In this document: in pieces, positions 1 to 11,284 of the stretch
Numbering within the stretch: the first letter of the stretch is position 1
Layout of the letters: every line of letters begins with the position of its first letter
Assembly: GCF_023065955.2 (NCBI RefSeq)
Contig: NW_026622997.1
Location: 23,540,001-23,604,000, forward strand
Source: Ursus arctos
Taxonomy: Eukaryota > Chordata > Mammalia > Carnivora > Ursidae
Reading direction: 5' to 3'
DNA: 64,000 bases
Notes under the pieces: model-generated
The model's input: only the letters and a program-made list of their open reading frames with translations
Databases searched by the model: none
What the model was told of the DNA's origin: nothing
Position numbers and translations under genes: made by a program

Positions 1-93
1 GTCTGTCTCAGTGCCATCGGTGTGAGCTCGCGCGTGCTTCTCAGTGATTAAATGTGATACTGAAATTTCTTTGTTATATTTGTTTTTTAATAG
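1..93 (+). other. CDKAL1: CDKAL1 upstream intron end with 3' splice acceptor
   Basis: This is the last part of the intron before the coding exon. It ends in a T-rich tract (about 69-90) and a TAG acceptor at 91-93. A TGATTAAAT-like stretch around 46-54 could hold the branch point, at a plausible distance. The acceptor splits a codon after its first base (phase 1): the exon begins with AA, which would complete the glutamate codon of the TEN-A-S-D stretch known from CDKAL1. Confidence 0.8.
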
Positions 94-178
94 AAAATGC
101 ATCAGACGCAGATTTATGGCTCCTGAATAGTTGTACTGTAAAAAACCCAGCCGAAGACCACTTTAGAAACTCAATTAA
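94..178 (+). CDS. CDKAL1: CDKAL1 internal coding exon (probably exon 5)
   Basis: CDKAL1 is a radical-SAM methylthiotransferase of the MiaB/RimO superfamily. It turns t6A37 into ms2t6A37 in tRNA-Lys(UUU), which helps accurate lysine decoding, for example of proinsulin. This 85-bp exon reads in one open frame from the split codon at 94-95 to the split codon at 177-178. The peptide contains [10 protein letters not shown] followed by [15 protein letters not shown] and RNSIK, matching human CDKAL1 at about residues 96-124. The cysteine in NSCTVK (codon 132-134) corresponds to human Cys109, the second of three cysteines in the N-terminal MTTase domain that bind the auxiliary 4Fe-4S cluster. The first lies in the preceding exon region and the third in a later exon, so neither is in the window. 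Exon length 85 with phase 1 entry and phase 2 exit keeps the frame only with its proper neighbours, so skipping would shift the frame. No stop or frameshift is present. The exon number is from memory and is an inference; the gene identity is strong. Confidence 0.93.
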
Positions 179-184
179 GTAAGT
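179..184 (+). other. CDKAL1: CDKAL1 5' splice donor
   Basis: The exon ends AA|GTAAGT, a full consensus donor hexamer. It splits a lysine codon after two bases (phase 2), consistent with the second K of NSIKK in the known protein. Confidence 0.88.
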
Positions 185-849
185 GGAAGTTGTTTTTTTC
201 CTGTTTTTTTTTTTTTTTTTAAATAAGTGAAGTGAAGAAGTTCAGGAAATCCACTTTAAAAAAATTCCCTAATCATATAAATATTTAGTGTGTATCAAAG
301 AGAGTGGGAGTTGGACTTGTAAGATGATACTGTTTTGACTTTATCTGATAAAGAATGGAACTTCACTGTGGACTTTCTGGATAGGTGATTTGAATATCTG
401 TGAAGTTAGCTAATTGAAGGTGATTTGAATATTTGTTGAGTCCTCTTTTCAGGGAATCCAGGCCACACTTTTTGGACCGACTTGAAACAGCCCTTCCCTC
501 TTTTCTCTTTCCTGCCCTTTAGCACTTTGCTCCATGCTAGTAATGCCCGGCCTTCAAGGGCATCACAGTTCATAGGGGGGAGAGTGGCGTACGAGTCCTT
601 GCTTCTTACTGTGTTCCCTCAGGTTCAAGTGAAAGAAGTATCCTTTTTCACGTGTGCTCTAAATCTTCTCCCACTCACCTTCTCAGAAACTGCACTTTAT
701 AAATTATGTCCTCATTTTCCTGTGTTTTCAACCTCTCTTAACCCCACGGATGCCTTTTCCTGGGTATTGAAACCTGCTCCAGGGCCCCCTTTCAGCTGTC
801 GTCCTGTTTTACTTCTCACCTTCCCAGCCAGACTCCTCTTCGCTTCACG
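185..849. other. Unique intronic sequence, no feature seen
   Basis: It holds a long T run near 203-220 and a pyrimidine-rich stretch around 480-850. The open frame at 482-913 starts here but has no recognisable protein similarity and runs into an L1-derived stretch, so I treat it as chance. Confidence 0.5.
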
Positions 850-1424
850 CTCAAGCTCAGCCCCCATGGGTTTTATTGTGAAATACATCAAGCCAAATAT
901 CAAAAGTTTATGAAACTTGTACAGTTTATATAGTAATATTAAACTTAACACCTGTATATCCACCACCCAGCCCAAGAAATATAACATTGCCAAGACTTTA
1001 GAAACCACCGTATGTCCCTGTTTGAATCATATCCCCACGAAGTCACTATCTTTACCTTGATTTTCATGCATCATTCCCTAGCTTTTATTAGTAAGTTTAT
1101 CATTTGTGGAGAGTATCTCTAAACAACATATGGTTTAGTTTTGCCCTGTTTTGGACTTTATTTATTGGCCTTGCTCTGAGATTTGCTTCTTTTACTCATA
1201 AAGATTTTAGATTTATCCTTTGATGGACGTGAAATAACTGGCCATTCTTACATTTCACTGAATGAATTTGTCACCATTTATTTATCTTACTATTGATAAT
1301 AGTTTTCCCAGCATTTTGCTTTTACGGACACTGCTGCTGTGAATATTTTGAACGTGTTTTCTGGTGCGCATGTGCAAGAGTTATTTTAGGATATGTACCT
1401 AGGAGTTGAATTATTGGATCACAG

Positions 1425-1461
<37 letters not shown>

Positions 1462-2583
1462 CAGACTTTAGTAATGTCAGCCTCTTTTTCCTGAATGGGA
1501 GTACCAGCGTTCACCCTGAGCAGTAAGGGATGTGTGTAGTTGTTCTGCATTCTTGCCGATTCTTCATATAGTTAGATTTCTAAATTTTTGCCAATCATGT
1601 GGTACAGATGATATCTTACTGTGGTTTTAATTTGCATTTCCGTGATTCCTAATGATGTTAAGCATCTTTTTATATGTTTATTGGCCATTCGGATTTATCT
1701 TTCTTGTGAAATGGCTTTTAAAATATTTTTTCCTACTGAGTTGTCTTTTTATTATTTGTGGGATTATATTACATGTATTCCGTCTACTAATCTTTCCATG
1801 TTATACAGACTGCAAACATCAATTGTGGCTTATCATTTCACTTTCTTTAATGGTATCTTATGATGAAGAGTAAGTCTGGGTTAAAATTTATTTTTTTTCT
1901 TTTGGGTCTGTGCTCTTACTATTTAAGAAGTCTTTCTTTATTTTGAAGGTAAGATACTCTTCAGTGTTGTCTTCTAAATGTCTTATGGTTTTTACTTATT
2001 ACATTTAAATTTATAATCCATCTGGAGTTAATTTTTGTGGTATGGAACCAGGAGGGAGGTCCAATTTTATTTTATTTCCATGTAATCACTGTTTTTTTCA
2101 GTATCATTTATTGTTTCTTAAGAATCCATTCTTTTCCCTTTTGTCTATTACCCACTCTGTCATAGTGTCCATAGATGTTTGGGTCTGTCCCTGGGCTCTC
2201 TCTGTGGTTCCATTGACATCTTTCTTCATTCTGGCATGGTTCTACACAGTCAATGATATAGATTCATATTAAGTTGAAATATTTGTTAGATATCAAGAGT
2301 GTCTTGACTTTTCTTGGTCCTTTGTCCTTCCATATAAATTTAATATCAGGCTCCAAGTTCAACAAGAATACTGTTGTGATTCTGATTGTGATTAGAGCGA
2401 ATATCTTCACGACTTTGAGGGGAGAATTGGCATCTTTCTACATTTGTAGTTTTCCAGTTCATGAATAAGGTATTTAGGTCTTCTTTCACCCTCCAGGAAT
2501 GTATAACTTCTTCATATAGCATCTGTACATGTTTCACATCTTCTCTCCTAACAATGTAGGGACAGTTGCATTGTTCTAGTACC

Positions 2584-2590
<7 letters not shown>
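850..2590 (-). mobile_element. Old L1M-type LINE, antisense, 3' UTR and ORF2 end
   Basis: The + strand reads as the reverse complement of an old mammalian L1. It begins with a 3' UTR-like part ('ccaccacccagcccaagaaa' near 960), then 'ctgctgctgtgaat' and 'aggagttgaattattgg' (about 1330-1420). Further on comes 'tttgcatttccgtgattcct' (about 1630) and 'aatccatctggagtta' (about 2016). These are the order and wording of antisense L1 ORF2 3' sequence. It is heavily diverged with no open frame of useful length. A (GT)n tract has grown inside it at 1429-1460. Confidence 0.72.
1429..1460. repeat. (GT)16 microsatellite
   Basis: Sixteen uninterrupted GT units lie inside the old L1M copy, a likely polymorphic marker. 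Confidence 0.97.

Positions 2591-2620
<30 letters not shown>
2585..2620. repeat. (TTA/ATT)n trinucleotide repeat
   Basis: About twelve pure ATT units lie at the end of the old L1M copy. This position is common for repeats that grow near element ends. Confidence 0.95.
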
Positions 2621-3084
2621 TTTAAATCTGTCCTTTCTCCTTTTACCTATGCAGTATTTTTTTTTTTATTGTTATGCTACCATACAAGGTAATTTAAAAG
2701 AAACACTCATTTTCTAGCTGTGCTTGCTCCCTTGGTCTCTCAGGTTTAATTCCTGTAGCAGTGCGAATGATGGTTGGGTGCAAGGAAAAGTACAGCTCAG
2801 GACACATGTTGGGCGAGAGCTGTAGTAGTTTGGGAGCTGATGGCCTCATCTCACATGGAGGTGCTTGGATATGGAAGGAAGGACTTGGATTTGGACTTAA
2901 GAAGGAAGAATTTTTTATACTTTCAACATTGTCGTGTATGACTTCGAGACCCATGGCTCCAAGGCAGTGGGGAATGCCCGACAGGGAGTTCAGTTGGAGG
3001 GAAGACATGTTTTCGTTTTGAAACAGGCCGGTATTTGAAGTCACAGCTAAATACTCTAATAAAGCGATGATCCTGTTTGATCCT
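2621..3084. other. Unique intronic sequence, no feature seen
   Basis: Nothing recognisable. Short frames on both strands at 2694-3044 lack similarity to known proteins and have no splice or promoter context. Confidence 0.45.
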
Positions 3085-3330
3085 TATCGAGGGCCTTCTG
3101 TGTGCTGGGCGCTGTTCGAAGTGCTTTACTTCAGTTGGATGTCACCTAGCTTAGTTCTTGCAGCCTGTCACTGAGTTGGAGGTTACAGTTCTGTTCTGCT
3201 TTTACAGATGAAGCGTCTGTTTTCCAGAGGAAGTTCCCTAAGGCTGTTCATAAATGGTGGAGTTGGGATTTTAACCTAGGCAGTCTGACCAGAGTCACTG
3301 TGTTTAACCGTTTTATTACTGTGCTTCCCA
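3085..3330 (-). mobile_element. MIR SINE, antisense
   Basis: The + strand shows the reverse complement of MIR: 'cttctgtgtgctgggcgctg' near 3090-3112, then 'ttttacagatgaagc' in the core. It ends with a TTAACCTAGGCAGTCTGACC-like stretch near the tRNA-derived head (about 3270-3292). The order and spacing fit a near full-length but diverged copy. MIR is an old tRNA-derived SINE shared by all mammals. Confidence 0.75.
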
Positions 3331-6300
3331 GGTGAAGCTGTCAGGTAAGCAGTTATCAGAGACCAACACGAAGAGATAGAGATTTTGTATTTTTTTGCAT
3401 AGAAGTGGTAGCTGAATGCGATGGCATCCTCAAGGCAGAAACAACAGAAGGAACAGAGAAGAGGTCTTACTTGCACTATGGTGGGAGGCCTAGGAGGTGG
3501 CAGTGATGTAGGGCGGGCACAGGGAGTTGAGTCGTGGTCAGGAGGACGAGGAGGAGGAGTTACAGCGAGCCGAAAACGATGATTACCAGATGCTGCTCGT
3601 TTTCAAAGAATGCTTTTCATTTTTTGAGAAGTCTGTCATGTCCCCAGGTTATCTACTCTTTCCCTCTAGGAAAGGTAAATAAGATGTAAAGATATTTTCG
3701 TGCTGCTGATAACCCCTCACTACAGAATCCAGAGAATTTAGTTTCTGTGATTCTCAATTTTGTAACGTTACTAATGGCTGTGCTGCTAGACTGTTTGTAA
3801 AAGTTTATTTAAAACCTCAAATATAACTTGTGTCAGTGGGTTTTGTTATCTACATGAACCGTGTAGTGTATGTGGTTCTCAGTAATGATACGGTGTCTGA
3901 ATGATTAAATGAAGTAATCCCATAAGAAAACTGTCATTTGAACGCTGGGGAGCTGGTGCCAGCAAGTATAGGTTCCTTTAATGCACTCTTCTGCTTGATT
4001 GAAAGAAAGTGTAAAAGCAGTATTACAGGTGATTAAATGTTTTTTTTTTTTTAATGGTTTTGAAGGCTTTTGATAATCACAACTAGTTCTTGTTAACAAA
4101 ACACCAGTGCTACCATTTGTTTCGTTTCCAGAATAAGTATAATCCGGTAAAAGACACAATAACAATTAATACTGAGAAAATGTCAAATTCAAGTGACATG
4201 TATACATTTAGGGACGTTCAGTGATAGATTACCTACTCTTGTCAGGCATTTCGCTTCATTTCGATGCCTTCTCCTTTGTCATCACCATCCCCTAACAAAG
4301 AAAAATGAAGAGGGGTACTTCATAAACTCAAGTGTACCTTACGTCATGCTGCATCCTTTCCCTTCAGCCTCCTCTCTCACGTGTTTTCTTTTTAACGACA
4401 GTGAGGCAACATTTAAATTCAAGGACAGTCTGATGGACTGTTTCCCTTCTCCTCGTTCTGCTTCACCTCATCCCGTAGGTTCGCAAAGATGAGTTTAGAT
4501 CTCACACAGATAATGATGGCTTCACTTTGCCGCTCCTTCCTGAGTGTCATCATTTCTGATCTTCTGCTTTTGTGTCTCTTCCGGTGTATATTTCTGGTAT
4601 TTAATAATTGTTTTTCTTTACTTACTTATCACCTCATTTTTCTCTCTCTCAAGCCACCAGGCAGTTAACCATCTGGTTTTAACAGGAATGAAGAAAGATA
4701 ACTCTAAGGGATTGACCATCTTTTTATGTGATTAATACCATTGATATTAAGATTCATGAATCATTGATCTCATTGATTAAGATCCATGACTTGTGTAATC
4801 CTGACAAGATAGCCGTGGACCTATCCCTCCTCTGGTGGTGGTGGTCAAACTTCACGCTGCATACAATGTTGTGCGGAGTGTTAATTAACGTTGGTCAGAG
4901 AGAATATTGGCTTAAAATGATTTGGAAGTCTTCATTTTATAAACTAGTGCTGATAATAAAATGTTCGGTCTTTAAATAATTCCCTAATCTAGGCAAAGTA
5001 ATGTACTGATAGGAAAATGGCTGTATTAATCTGTAGGCTGTACTGCTCAATGCTTTATACTGGCTCTCTTCTAGCTGATCTGATTATGAGGGTTTTTACA
5101 GTGTTTGTGTTACTAGTATTCAGATTGATAAAAGAGTACGAGTTTTAGTAGCAAAAATGGAGTTAAGTGATTTTTTGGGGGGGGGGAGGGGCTGCCTTTT
5201 GAACTTTTGAAATCTTAAATGCTGTTACCTTCACTAATTTTGAAAAAAATCGCTATGAGCCCCATATTTTGTGATGGCAGCCTATTAGATGTGTACTCTT
5301 TCTTCTTGAGCCTTTGCTGGTTGCCCTGTCCTTGTTTTACTCATTACACCAATTTGATTTAGACAATATGTCCTTTAACTTGAGGGGCTCTTGAATAAAT
5401 GAAAAAGATCAAAAGTTTCAAAAAAATAAAATTTGCTCTTAATGAGAGTATCAAATAAGAAAACTCCTTTGGTTAATGCTTTATAGAAATGTGGGATCTT
5501 TCCTGTGCCACCTAAAGGAGGTCATTCAGAGGCCGGTGAAAATAAACACATCTTGTGTGTTCTATATAAATGGCAGAACGAATAGCCAGCTTGCTTTGAT
5601 CATGGACTGTCAACCTCTGTTTGACCTTGTGCATTATTAACCAAACGGGCAGTGTGGTTTGGCCATACTGATAGTGGATAGACAAGAATCACTAGTTTTT
5701 TGAACCACCTTTGCTATAGAAATAAATGGTAATGTTGAAGGGATGCTTTAGACATCTGAGTGAAATTACTTGAAAGAACAATTAGAATATAAGGAGAAGG
5801 GAACAAAGAGGAAAAGTTTGTGTTGAGACAGAGAGTATTTGCTTTGTATAACATCTTTTGTCTATAGGAGAGCACCTTATATAACGTCCCGTTGACAGAA
5901 CATAGCAGTTAATGGACGGTCGTTCTTCTTATGAAATGATTTTTTTGCTTTATGTCGATTTAACTTGGAGTTCTTCGTTGTGGTAGTAGTTTTTCAACTT
6001 GAATTTGTGAAATGTTTTCAAAAAAGCTAACTTACGAAGAACAGAGAAGTGCTTGGCCTTTCAGTTAGTAATTATCCAGTTTATAAGGAAATAAAAAACT
6101 TAACTGATTCTTTTGTTAACCTAGATTCACTAGCAGTCAGGTTATCTTTTTCTTTTTCTAATAGAAATAATTGGCATGAAAGAGAAAAATGACGGTAGGC
6201 TTTAGTTTTGGTCTTTTGCAAAACACGGGTCCGATAACACAAGTTGTTCTTTAAACTTAGTTTTTAATACAGTATATTGTCGATTTTTTTTTTTAGCTTA

Positions 6301-6559
6301 GATGTTTTAATTTTGGCTTTTCTAGTTGTAGGAGATGGCTTTGGTTCATTGTGCTTTTGGATCCTTGCTTAAACTGTCCGTGGCAGCCACCTGAGTCCTG
6401 TATGATGTTACCACTCCCAGCCTCGTGGGTTCAGCTTTTCCTGCTCACCAGAAAGTTTCCCTCCATGTGGAATGTTAAGAGTTTTGGACCGTTCGACTGC
6501 GTGTGTGTCGTAGACCAGGTGTGAGTCTCCGAACAGTGCTGCGCTGAACATGAATTTAT
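3331..6559. other. Unique AT-rich intronic block
   Basis: No repeat, gene or RNA that I recognise. It contains a T run near 4040-4053 and a G-rich run at about 5176-5190. Frames of up to about 100 codons (for example 3905-4165 and 4193-4492) show no known domain. It is one of the larger repeat-poor blocks near the exon. Confidence 0.45.
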
Positions 6560-7390
6560 ATTTCCTCCTACCATTTTTTTTTTCCATCTCCATCACTTGT
6601 TTAGATACTGTCTATGTGCTGATTACTCGCACATTTCTGTTTCTGACCCTCATCTCCCGGTCCAAGATCCAGACCTGTGCATCCCACTGCTTCCTGGCCT
6701 TCTCTATTCAGGTTCTAGTCGTCATGCGGAACCTTTTCCCCAGCTGCTGTGTCCCCCCTCCTGTTGCCTGTCCTGTTGGCTTGCACTGTCCTCTTCCAGA
6801 GAGTCTGTGAGTTTTCTTTGATTCCTTTACTTCTAAAACATCTTTTCCTTCCTCCTTTTGACCCCTCTTCTTCCTCTTTTCTTTTGCTCGATGTTATTAG
6901 TGTTGTGGTCCTAATGTGGTAGTAAATGTTCCTCTTGGAACTTGCAGTAAACCCCTGGGTTGTCATGTTTTCTCAGATTGCCACGGATTAGACACACATC
7001 TTCTGACTGTAATCCTTTCCCTCCATTCCTGTTGTTATTGCTGTAGTTACGGGTCCTCATTATCTCTTGCCCTTCATTTCACAGCAGAACTTCGGCTTGT
7101 TCTCAGCTGCTTTTCTGGGCCAGTCCGTGCTCTGCCCTCCTTCACACCCTGGGAAGGCTGGGTCCTTCCCAGCCACAGGAGGAAGATAAAATTTCTTAGT
7201 GTAACAAGGTCTTCTTACAAAATCTCTTTCTTGCCTCCCTCTCTAACTTGTTTTCTTGCCACTCCTTCGTAGAATTCTACTTCTCCCAGACGTGATATGA
7301 TTTTGTGTTTGCGTATATTCTTCCTTTTCCCTGAAATAGGCTCCCCTTTCTCCCAAATGCATGCATGTGTGCCTGTGCATGCACTTGTGC

Positions 7391-7396
7391 GTACAC

Positions 7397-7435
<39 letters not shown>
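7391..7435. repeat. (CA)n microsatellite inside L2
   Basis: This is an imperfect-start, then pure, CA repeat. It is immediately followed by the 47-bp segment that recurs at 8727-8773. The repeat generates spurious Val/Cys- or Thr/His-rich frames on both strands, which are not genes. Confidence 0.95.
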
Positions 7436-7436
<1 letters not shown>

Positions 7437-7480
7437 ATGTAGTCCTGCCTGGCAACCTGTGCATCTTTTGGAACTCCTTT
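7434..7480. repeat. Source copy of a 47-bp duplicated segment
   Basis: These 47 bp, from CCCATGTAGTCC to GGAACTCCTTT, are identical to 8727-8773. Here they sit in register within the L2 element and continue into L2-like sequence (caaaagtaatatcatc), so this copy is the resident one. The other copy interrupts an L1. Confidence 0.9.
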
Positions 7481-7690
7481 CAAAAGTAATATCATCTGTA
7501 AGGTCATCTCCCTTCTAATTCCCACCCTTTACCTCTAAGGTCCACAGAGTTAATCACCCTCTATTCTCTGCTGCTTCTTGATCCCATGCAAACATCTATT
7601 GTTGAACATTACATTTTATTGTTTGTTTACGTGTTTGGCATTCTACTAGATTGTGAGTCTTGGGGTCAGGTTACTGACCTCAGGAAAATT

Positions 7691-8037
7691 CTTTTTTATG
7701 GAGTTTTTGACCCTCTGACTCTACTATGTAACGATTTCCCTTTTCTTGGGAAACAGAAACCATTAATAGACTGTCAACTCTTCTAAGAACGGCCCCCCAA
7801 GGCCCTTGTGAATCCCTTGTTGGAAACAGCCTGTGTATTTGCAAAGAGGAGAGACAAAACTCTAATTTTCAGATATCATATTAAAGGACCCTCTTTTTAA
7901 GAAATCATGCTGTTTTCTTTTTATGTTTTCCTTATAAACTAGGAAGAAACCTGCCCCTTGTCCTAATAAGTGAGGCAGGAAACTTTTTATCACTGTTACT
8001 CTGCATTTTCTTTCTAGAGGGAAGGGGGTAAGAAATC
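7691..8037. other. Unique intronic sequence, no feature seen
   Basis: A short stretch between the L2 and the next L1 with nothing recognisable in it. Confidence 0.45.
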
Positions 8038-8256
8038 TTTTTTTTTTTTCCTTCAAGTTTTTATTTAAAGTCCAGTTAACATATAGTGTACTGTTAGTTT
8101 CAAAAGTACAATTTAGTGATTCATCACTTACATACAACACCCAGTGCTCATCACAAGTGCCCTCCATAATCCCCATCACACATTTAACCCATCCACCTGT
8201 CCACCTGCCCTCCAGCAACTTTCAGTTTGTTCTCTGTAGTTAAGAGACTATTTTAT

Positions 8257-8444
8257 GGGGGCGCCTGGGTGGCTCAGTCGTTAAGCGTCTGCCTTCGGCT
8301 TAGAGCGTGATCCCAGAGTCCTGGAATCGACATCAGGCTCCTCCGCTGGGAGCCTGCTTCTTCCTCTCCCACTCCCCCTGCCTCTGTTCCCTCTCGCTGG
8401 CTGTCTCTTTCTGTCAAATAAATAAAATCTTTAAAAAAGAAAAG
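8257..8444 (+). mobile_element. Can-SINE inserted in L1
   Basis: The head is GGGGCGCCTGGGTGGCTCAG, followed by the tRNA-derived part, a CT-rich body (tcttcctctcccactccccc) and an AATAAAATCTTT plus A-rich tail. Target-site duplications are aagagactattttat (8242-8256) and aagagtctgttttat (8445-8459), with two mismatches. The box B region is degenerate. It lies inside the antisense L1, so it is younger than that L1. Confidence 0.93.
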
Positions 8445-8651
8445 AAGAGTCTGTTTTATGGTTTACCTTTCTCTCCCCACCACCAAGTTCATCTGTTTGG
8501 TTCTTAAATTCCATGATGAGTGAAATCATATGGTATTTGTCTTTCTCTGACTTATATGGCTTAGTGTAATGCACTCTGGCTCCAGCCACATCATTGCAAA
8601 TGACAAGATTTCATTCTTTTTGATGGCTGACTAATATTCCATTGTATGTAT

Positions 8652-8669
8652 ATGTGTTTATATATATAT

Positions 8670-8715
<46 letters not shown>

Positions 8716-8726
8716 CCACCCACCCA
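8652..8726. repeat. (TA)n/(CA)n compound microsatellite
   Basis: A TA tract from the L1 passes into a long CA tract (8681-8712) and then CCCACC-type units, directly before the copied 47-bp segment. Confidence 0.94.
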
Positions 8727-8773
8727 CCCATGTAGTCCTGCCTGGCAACCTGTGCATCTTTTGGAACTCCTTT
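8727..8773. repeat. Derived copy of the 47-bp segment within L1
   Basis: It is identical over 47 bp to 7434-7480 and in the same orientation, preceded by CA repeats in both places. Here it splits the L1's TATATA stretch: L1 sequence resumes at about 8797 (aaacatatcacctctttttt). It is therefore an insertion into the L1. Confidence 0.9.
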
Positions 8774-8796
8774 ATATATATATATATATATATAAA
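8774..8796. repeat. (TA)n microsatellite
   Basis: A pure TA run on the right side of the inserted 47-bp segment. It continues the L1's own TA-rich motif. Confidence 0.92.
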
Positions 8797-8970
8797 CATA
8801 TCACCTCTTTTTTATCCATTCATCACTTGGTGGACATTTGGGCTCTTTCCATAATTTGGCTGTTGTTGATAATGCTGCTGTGAACAACAGGTTTTATGTA
8901 TCCCTTTGAATCAGTAGTTTTGTATCCTTGGGGTGTATACCTAGTTGTGCAGTTGCTGGATTGTGGAGTA

Positions 8971-11284
8971 GGAATTCTTGTCCCTTCTTGGAGTGGTCAC
9001 TTGGTCAAGCTGGCAGAAGTCCAGCTGTGAATGGCAAGACCTTGTTCTCCCTGCCAAACTCAGTGAGCTGGGCCAGCTTCAGGACCTTGACCCTTGGCTC
9101 AATTGAGGCAACTCATCTTGAGTCAGAGGAGAGGAAAGAAAAGTGTAGGTAAAAACCTGGTAGTGTTTGGCTTTGAGTTTGACACACAACTGTAATTACT
9201 CAACACATGTTTGTACAGTTAGGTTGAACTGATTCTTCCTTTTTGGGGAAGAGAGTTTAGTATTATTCTATCTGTACATCAGCATGTCATTGTGAATGTA
9301 TTATTCTGTGTTAGGTATATAAATTTTGTAATATAGCTGTGTTACTATCCTAGCATTTCTTTTACATTTGAGTAACATTGTTCTGTTTCACCAAATGAGC
9401 AAAAAACATCAGATAAACCATCAAATTAAAAAAAAATCAACATGGCTGTTGCAGGGGAGGAAGCAGAAGCATTGGGAAGGTTAACTTGAGAAAGGATGTT
9501 GTGAAGGAGTCCAATAGTAATATCTGTGCAGACAGCGATACTGCTGAAGACCACATTTCTCTGCAGAAGTTGTTGTTGAGGCGTTAGGTCTTATCATCCC
9601 ATGTGTGAATTCGTATTATTCAAGTCTTGAGTCATGGTTCTGTTTAGTCTGTTTTCTGTTGTTGCAAGGACTTTGTATTGTTTTCTTCCCCATCAGCTAG
9701 TCTGGGATTAATAATGGTGTTGGAGAAACATGCTTTCTGGAAACATAAGTGAAGAGCTCTCTCTTGATTCCTAAAACGAAAGGTGAGAGTTATATAGTTT
9801 AGAGCAGATTTTGACTAATTCCTTGTTACAGGCTTCAGATTGCTCGTCCCCTAACCAAGGAAAAACACAGAGATGAGGGGGAGTGCAAGGAGATTATTAT
9901 ATAGTGTATCCCAGTGAGAAACTTGACTAGAAATAAAGGAGAAAGTGTATTTTGGGGTTGAACTTCTGGTTGACTTAAATAAAACCAAGTGAGGGAATGG
10001 CTAAATTCACAGGTGAAGGATTAGTAACTTATTCTGGAAATCAGGAACAGAAAAAGCAGCTCAGATGTAGTAAGTCATTTTAAAATGCAAAACTGAGTTT
10101 TGTAGTTATCTAAAATCTTTTTGGTGAATAGTATTTTGCATATTTCATGATTACTGTTACATAAACAGTTGCTTTGTTTTTGCCATTTTAAGCAAGAGAG
10201 TAAGTGAAAGAGGTCAGTGTATTATGTACTGGCAACAGCTGGCTGATAGCGTTGAATACTTACGTAATTAAATATATGCGTTGGCTGTTGTCCTAACAAC
10301 TCTGTAGGTGGAGGCCCAGAAAGCATGCAGAAACTTGCTATAGCAGGATTAAAGAAGAAATCAACATGATCTGAGCCTTTGCTTTCAGCCAAGAGTGATT
10401 TCCTATTGTTTTGGTTTCAAAGACATTCTACTTATTCTTGGTGTGTGTGTTTATACAACAGAGAAAAAGACTCTTGTGTTTTTTTCCTCCCCTTATTGTA
10501 TGTGCTAAGGGTAAGAAGCATAATCTTCTTTAATTTTTAGTCACTTGGCGGTATTGTTTAATAACATAATAAATGAAATAAAAAACCATCTGACCTTTAA
10601 ACTTATAGAACATGATACCAAGATATTACATGTTAACTGTTTCTGTTCCTTGCTGATGGGTGTACTTAGGGGTTCCCTGGGCCATTTTAAAGGGTTATTT
10701 TGATTTTAGACCACCTTAAGGCATGGTTGTCTGTGATCATGGAAAATTGGGTTGTGTGGCTGTGAAGGATAAACAGAATCCACAGGTAAAATGCAACTGT
10801 GCTTTTGGCTAGTAGCCTTATCTATGGAGTCAAATCCTATTCAAAGTACCCTATGTTTATTTCTATTATTGTTTTTTATAGCACAAGGGCTGAGGCCAGT
10901 CCTTAAGGCACCTTTGAATACAGGCTTTGATGACTGGATAGCACCTTTATAGGTATTAGAAAAAGATGGCACTCCTTGTAGACACAATCCTGCATGGCTA
11001 TGTATGGCTGCCCCATATAAATAACCCTGTATTTAACCATCTCTTTATGTGTCTGTACCCCATTTCAAAGTGCCCCTCAGAAACTAGCGCCTGGTTACAG
11101 TGGTTGACCGTGATGGTTGAACAAATGAATGAACCAAGTCATGTGTTTGCTTTCTGTCTCTGTTTATACTTTGGACGCCCACCATCTCCTGCCTCTGTCA
11201 GAGCAAGTGTCTTCCTCTGTAGCTTTTCTTAGAAATTTTTCTGTACTCCTGTTTTCTATTCGATTACATCATTTAGAAATTAAG
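8971..11284. other. Unique AT-rich intronic block
   Basis: No gene, RNA or repeat recognised over about 2.3 kb. Frames at 8928-9152 and 10966-11232 show no known domain and are taken as chance. Confidence 0.45.

Larger units (their letters stand above)
6560..7690 (+). mobile_element. L2 LINE 3' part, ancient
   Basis: The segment follows the L2 consensus in order, though strongly diverged. A central part at about 7030-7250 has 'tcctcattatctcttgccc' and 'ctgcctccctctctaac'-like wording. A later part at about 7480-7530 resembles the L2 'caaatgtcacctcctcagagagg' region. The 3' end at about 7605-7680 reads 'ttgtttgtttacgtgtttgg' then 'ctactagattgtgagtc'. A (CA)n tract at 7391-7435 interrupts it. 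The left boundary is approximate. Confidence 0.55.
8038..8970 (-). mobile_element. Carnivore L1, antisense, 5'-truncated, carrying two later insertions
   Basis: A T run at 8038-8052 is the antisense poly(A) tail. It is followed by the typical carnivore L1 3' UTR read backwards: 'gtccagttaacatatagtg', then 'acacccagtgctcatcac'. Then comes the ORF2 end: 'gactaatattccattgtatg' at about 8630, 'gataatgctgctgtgaacaa' at about 8868 and 'cctagttgtgcagttgctgg' at about 8940. It is 5'-truncated at about 8970. A Can-SINE (8257-8444) and a (CA)n plus 47-bp block (8681-8773) interrupt it. I could not find clear target-site duplications for the L1 itself. Confidence 0.85.

Noticed and set aside
482..913. 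143-codon frame near the CDKAL1 exon
   Set aside because: No recognisable domain, no splice or start context, and its 3' part lies in L1M-derived sequence.
7215..7525. Overlapping - strand frames rich in Val/Cys
   Set aside because: They are the translation of the (CA)n microsatellite and flanking L2.
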